A DNA stretch of 64,000 bases, taken from contig CAIZHQ010000020.1 of assembly GCA_903932865.1 (NCBI GenBank), positions 204,468 through 268,467 on the forward strand, written 5' to 3'. This DNA is from an uncultured Burkholderiales bacterium. GTDB taxonomy: Bacteria > Pseudomonadota > Gammaproteobacteria > Burkholderiales > Burkholderiaceae_C. The notes beneath the pieces are model-generated. The model did no database searches. It saw only the letters and a list, made by a program, of their open reading frames with translations, and was not told the origin of the DNA. Shown in pieces: positions 60,111 through 64,000 of the stretch. The number at the start of each line of letters is the position of its first letter. Position 1 is the stretch's first letter. Both the position numbers and the translations under genes were made by a program.

Positions 60111-60896
60111 ATGATTGACCTGTTTGCCGCTTTAGGCTTTAGCTGGAACTGCGAAAAGATTCCTCAGCAGATTCCTACCCACTCGATTGATCGAGTAACT
60201 TTTCATTTCCATCGAATGCTGACTACGTATGTTTGGGACGCATCAGTGCTTGAAGGCAATCCCTTTACGTTTCCAGAAGTGAAAACTTTGCTTGAAGGTG
60301 TGACGGTCGGTGGCCGGAAAATTTCCGATCAAGAGCAAGTACTGAACTTGGCCGAAAGCTCCAAATACCTGCTGTCACTGGTCAAAGCTGGAAAGTTCGA
60401 GCTGGACAAAATCACATTCACCCAGCTACATGGACTGGTAGCAAAAAATGAAGCGCTGGAATGGGGACATTTTCGTGGAGAAGGTCTAGAGACTAACTAC
60501 ACACCCGACGTTGGCCTAGGTCCTGAAGGTCGCTACACACCACTACCCACCGTGCCCGGAGCCCCGGAGCTCAACCGTGTTTTTTCCGAAGGCCTGCAAG
60601 CGTTAACCAATAAAGTCGAAAGTCCATTTGAAAGAGCTGGTGCATTTTTTCTGTTCGGAGCCTTGCAGCAGTTCTTTTTTGACGGCAACAAACGCACATC
60701 ACGCTTCATGATGAATGGAATTTTGATGTCCTCCGGTATGGATGCCATCAGCATTCCAGCGGCAAAGGCGCAAGACTTTAACGAAAAAATGGTCCGTTTC
60801 TACTTGACTAAAGACGCCACTGAAATGATGGAATTTTTAGTTAGCTGTCATCCAGATGCCATCACCATTCAACAAAACAATCCGCAAGTGGATTGA
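60111..60896 (+). CDS. Fic-domain protein with degenerate catalytic motif (Q in place of H)
   Basis: ALQQFFFDGNKRTSRFMMNGILM corresponds to HxFxDGN(G/K)RxxR; N-terminal ASVLEGNPFTFPEV resembles the inhibitory (S/T)xxxE(G/N) segment. Confidence 0.8.
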   Translation: MIDLFAALGFSWNCEKIPQQIPTHSIDRVTFHFHRMLTTYVWDASVLEGNPFTFPEVKTLLEGVTVGGRKISDQEQVLNLAESSKYLLSLVKAGKFELDKITFTQLHGLVAKNEALEWGHFRGEGLETNYTPDVGLGPEGRYTPLPTVPGAPELNRVFSEGLQALTNKVESPFERAGAFFLFGALQQFFFDGNKRTSRFMMNGILMSSGMDAISIPAAKAQDFNEKMVRFYLTKDATEMMEFLVSCHPDAITIQQNNPQVD

Positions 60897-60901
60897 TTGC
60901 T

Positions 60902-61984
60902 TTAAATTGAAATGCGATTTAAGACTTCTAGCTTTTGTTCAAGCGTATAGCCTACTGTGCCGTAGTTATTGAACTCAGAGCCACCACTGGAGTGGCCTGT
61001 GATACTTTCTGCCAAACGCGTGGGAATGTCGTTACAGGCCTTCATCCTGTCGATCAGGGCATGACGGAACATGTGACTTCTGAAGTCTAGGTCGGCCAGG
61101 TATTTGTTCATGATGGCCGAGCAGCTGTTGCTGCCATGGTAGTGCGCATACTGCGGCACCAGCCATTCACTGCCTTCGCACTTGGCCATCTCCACCAGTC
61201 GCTTGGCCGCAAACAGCGACACCCCTACCAACGGTACGGCACGAATACTGCTCTTGTTCTTTCGATTGGAGAGTGCATTTTTGCGGATCCAAATGTGCGG
61301 AATCGGGTGATCAAAAACACAATCCTCAACACGGGCGTACACAGGTTCAGACAGTCGCAAGCCAGTATTCATCTGGATCAGCCCAATGAGCTTGTAGGGC
61401 TTGAACCGCGTCATCAACTTTTGTTTGACTGCCAGCAACAAGTCATGGGTAATGACAGGCATTGGCCTGCGCTCATCTTCACCGGAAATTTTCAGAGCTC
61501 GGAATGGGCTCAATCTGTCGATGTCCAGACATCTGAATGCAACATTGAGCATGGCGTTCAAGATCGCCGTTTGCTTGCGGACTGTCACAGGCTTCAAACC
61601 CAAACTCAGCAAATGGTCGCGAAAAATGCAGGCATGCGCATAACGTAGATCACAGAGGTACAAATCACCCACCAAGGACGAGAAGCGCCTGAAAACATGC
61701 AAGACATCGCCCTTGAATTTACGGCCATCACCTGCATCACTTTCATGGAGATAAATCGCCACGGCATCCGAAATTTTGGGTTCGGCATGCATTTCTTTGC
61801 GGATGAAATAGTTGCCAATGAGCTCTGCAACAAACGACTCATCAAAGTCAACACCCCTTACCCTAACCAACCGCCGCAAGACGGCTTCAGGAGTTGATTT
61901 AACAATCTCAAAGTGGCCGTCACTCATGCTCAAAATGGTCAATTTGCATACAACAAATTTACTGTCAAAGACGCAGATGGACAA
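60902..61984 (-). CDS. Tyrosine recombinase / site-specific integrase
   Basis: MNTGLRLSEPV (R), SHMFRHAL (HxxR), ITGHSSG (H), FNNYGT (Y); start may be downstream (MSDGHFEIVK). Confidence 0.85.
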   Translation of the reverse strand: MSICVFDSKFVVCKLTILSMSDGHFEIVKSTPEAVLRRLVRVRGVDFDESFVAELIGNYFIRKEMHAEPKISDAVAIYLHESDAGDGRKFKGDVLHVFRRFSSLVGDLYLCDLRYAHACIFRDHLLSLGLKPVTVRKQTAILNAMLNVAFRCLDIDRLSPFRALKISGEDERRPMPVITHDLLLAVKQKLMTRFKPYKLIGLIQMNTGLRLSEPVYARVEDCVFDHPIPHIWIRKNALSNRKNKSSIRAVPLVGVSLFAAKRLVEMAKCEGSEWLVPQYAHYHGSNSCSAIMNKYLADLDFRSHMFRHALIDRMKACNDIPTRLAESITGHSSGGSEFNNYGTVGYTLEQKLEVLNRISI

Positions 61985-62293
61985 CCGGATTTAGACGAAT
62001 TTTCAGGTCGATCTAGACAGAAAACCCACGAAATTTTCTACCCAAACTAAGCGCTACAACACCTCTCCTGCAGGCCTTGGATCCGTGTCGATACCGGAAT
62101 CCAAATCAGCCGTGTAGCGCTTGTTTTATGCGTTGCAAGATGCCCGATTTATTGAATACCCAATAGAGCCAACAGACTTTGCCCGTGGGTATGCAGAAAC
62201 CATTTTTGCTATGCCTTTCATCCCCATGACCAAAGATTTTAAAAACAGCCATATTCGGGGCCAAAACCCCGCGTTTTCGGGTCTTTCGACGGT

Positions 62294-62689
62294 TTATCGT
62301 GGCATGTTGGCCTGGCCTGGCCCTATCGATTGTTGCTGCAACCCATAGGCATCGGCCTGGCTGAAGCTGCTTGAATGTGTGGGCCTGAGTACTGGCTGTG
62401 AGCTGGGCAGTGGTGGGGGCCTGTTGGGGGTCACTACCCTCGCCTGCTGGGGTACCGGACTTTTGGGTGGGAGTGGTTTCGGGGCTGGTGGTTTTGGCTT
62501 GGGGGCTGGTGGCTTTTTCGGAACAATCTTTTTAGGCTTGATCCTTTTAGGCTTGGGGGTGGCAGCAATTTGCGCCTTGAGCCTGGCCTGCTCCTTGGCC
62601 TGAGCTATCACGGCAGACCAAACGTTGTCTGATATCAATCGCCAAAGAGCAAGTTGATCGTCCGCACTGGCTATTTCGTTAAATCGCAT
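62294..62689 (-). CDS. Pro/Lys-rich hypothetical protein
   Basis: MRFNEIASADDQLALWRLISDNVWSAVIAQA followed by PKPKRIKPKKIVPKKPPAPKPKPPAPKPLPP. Confidence 0.6.
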   Translation of the reverse strand: MRFNEIASADDQLALWRLISDNVWSAVIAQAKEQARLKAQIAATPKPKRIKPKKIVPKKPPAPKPKPPAPKPLPPKSPVPQQARVVTPNRPPPLPSSQPVLRPTHSSSFSQADAYGLQQQSIGPGQANMPR

Positions 62690-62725
62690 AGTTGCTCTCC
62701 TTTCTCTATATTTATTTAGCAAAAA

Positions 62726-62739
62726 GACGAGATCTCGTC
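62726..62739. promoter_or_regulatory. Perfect 14-bp palindrome GACGAGATCTCGTC in a divergent intergenic region
   Basis: Lies between divergent starts 62689 (-) and 62772 (+); operator role is inference. Confidence 0.4.
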
Positions 62740-62771
62740 CCCTCAATTTCGATCTGCTCATAAATAAAAAT

Positions 62772-62993
62772 ATGCGGATCAACGAACTCATCAAACCTAA
62801 GTCTCCAGAGCAATTGAAGCTGGACCAACTTCGCGCCACGAGGGAACGCGCCACCACAGCAGTTCAACAGGAACGTGAACGTCAAAAGACACAGCGGGCC
62901 CAAAAAGCCCTGCACTTGTTGACAAAGCCTAAAGCCCCATCAGCCAAAACAACCAAACCCATTGGCACCATCAAGCCAATCAAATCAATCTAG
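62772..62993 (+). CDS. Small hypothetical protein
   Basis: MRINELIKPKSPEQLKLDQLRATRERATTAVQQERERQKTQ, charged, likely helical. Confidence 0.5.
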   Translation: MRINELIKPKSPEQLKLDQLRATRERATTAVQQERERQKTQRAQKALHLLTKPKAPSAKTTKPIGTIKPIKSI

Positions 62994-63069
62994 CCAAAAG
63001 AAAACCGACACTGGAATGCATTTCAGTGTCGGCCATGGCCGATAAGCAATGATTGTTTGAATCGCGGCT

Positions 63070-63564
63070 TTAAGTAGCAGGCTTAACGGGCAGCTTCAAT
63101 TTCCCTTTTTTCACCACGCCCTCCTCTTTGCCGAATGCGGCCTTGACCAACCCACTTACCGCTTCAATGCGTGCGTCTAACTCCCCGGCATCTACAGCGG
63201 CACGCAGTACCTCAAGCGTAGTGATGACGCCTGCAATGTTGTCGGTCTCAATGGCGTTTTTGCCTTCGATCACATCCAGCGTGCGTGCGCCATAGCGGAC
63301 TGTGATGCACATCTTTCCGTTATCTCCAGACCACCACCATGGTTTCAACCGCTTGGGAATTTCTACTCGTCGCATTTCGCCGGTGGCGTCGTCCCGGACT
63401 GTGCGAATCTTCACCGGTACAAACTCGGTACCTGACTGAACGGCTTTGGCCATTTGAATCTGCTCATGCAGCTTGGCGCTGAGCTTTTGCCGTCTGGCAT
63501 GCGCTGGGCTTGTGCCCTGCTGACGCTTGCTGGCGATGAATTTCAATGCATTGAGACCTGACAT
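63070..63564 (-). CDS. DUF6641-like hypothetical protein
   Basis: MSGLNALKFIASKRQQGTSPAHARRQKLSAKLHEQIQMAKA...RLKPWWWSGDNGKMCITVRYGARTLDVIEGKNAIE; family name from memory. Confidence 0.55.
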   Translation of the reverse strand: MSGLNALKFIASKRQQGTSPAHARRQKLSAKLHEQIQMAKAVQSGTEFVPVKIRTVRDDATGEMRRVEIPKRLKPWWWSGDNGKMCITVRYGARTLDVIEGKNAIETDNIAGVITTLEVLRAAVDAGELDARIEAVSGLVKAAFGKEEGVVKKGKLKLPVKPAT

Positions 63565-63680
63565 TTGCTACTCCTTGTGTGTTGCAGGAATAACAAATTT
63601 ATTGTCAGACCGTGGCTCTGGGCAACCGAATCATTGGTAACCCGACAGTCTGGAAGGACACCACTCGCAGCTTCAACCAA

Positions 63681-64000
63681 TCAAGATGTTGGAAAAACCG
63701 ATTTGTACCCTTTGGCCAAAGCTTCCTCTTGCTCGATTCTTTTCTTGTGCTCGCTTTCCTCTGCAGCAGCGTTCAAGGAACGCGGTTTGTAACGCTCCAG
63801 CTGCTTAGGGGTCAAATGCCAATAAGGATTACCCGTTTGCTCGCGCATCTGCATTTCAATCTCGGTCTTGAAATCCACGCCCAACCGCCGCTTGAAGAAA
63901 ATGGCGTCGTGAACATTGGCAATCGGTCTGTGACCTTTTGTGAGTGCTGTGCGTCTGACGATGTCCATGACCTGCGTCTCGCCGTGCTGATACAGGTAAG
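63681..64000 (-). CDS. C-terminal part of an unidentified protein, truncated by window edge
   Basis: Open to the right edge: YQHGETQVMDIVRRTALTKGHRPIANVHDAIFFKRRLGVDFKTEIEMQMREQTGNPYWHL; VHDA resembles polymerase motif C (weak). Confidence 0.45.
   Translation of the reverse strand, partial: YLYQHGETQVMDIVRRTALTKGHRPIANVHDAIFFKRRLGVDFKTEIEMQMREQTGNPYWHLTPKQLERYKPRSLNAAAEESEHKKRIEQEEALAKGYKSVFPTS

Noticed and set aside
62379-62603. Gly-rich ORF (GGGLLGVTTLACWGTGLLGGSGFGAGGFGLGAGG)
   Set aside because: Antisense reading of the Pro/Lys-rich repeat of 62294-62689.

Overview
This 64 kb window is bacterial and looks like Burkholderiales/Comamonadaceae, judging by its Bug/TTT solute-binding proteins and catabolic gene types. 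It appears to be a mosaic of host backbone and integrated islands. Positions 1-7 kb hold a sugar-kinase/HAD/SDR/ABC-transporter/gamma-glutamyltransferase/DeoR locus. Positions 7.1-33.3 kb look like a ~26 kb catabolic genomic island (IclR, two acyl-CoA dehydrogenases, two acyl-CoA ligases, two DUF1254 proteins, alkylsulfatase, ADH, SDR, ferredoxin, CYP153-like P450, EthA-like BVMO, HSL-type esterase, three Bug proteins). It is bounded by ~0.7 kb direct repeats that begin with a tRNA 3' half (tRNA-Val(CAC)-like), and an intact tyrosine integrase lies just inside the right repeat. Positions 33.3-~56.1 kb look like a second island of the same architecture joined in tandem (TRAP transporter, two Rieske oxygenases, a tsaRMBCD-like cluster, sulfatase, second BVMO). 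Its integrase survives only as a frameshifted 3' relic. Each repeat contains an array of ~32-bp units (about three helical turns), with 6 units in the left copy and 5 in the right. Positions 56-64 kb hold an alpha/beta hydrolase, a MerR/VIT-VWA pair, a Fic protein with a degenerate catalytic His lying between an integrase relic and a second intact tyrosine integrase, and the edge of an unidentified element (DUF6641-like protein, Pro/Lys-rich protein, a protein with a VHDA motif). All homology calls are by eye from motifs; no database search was run.
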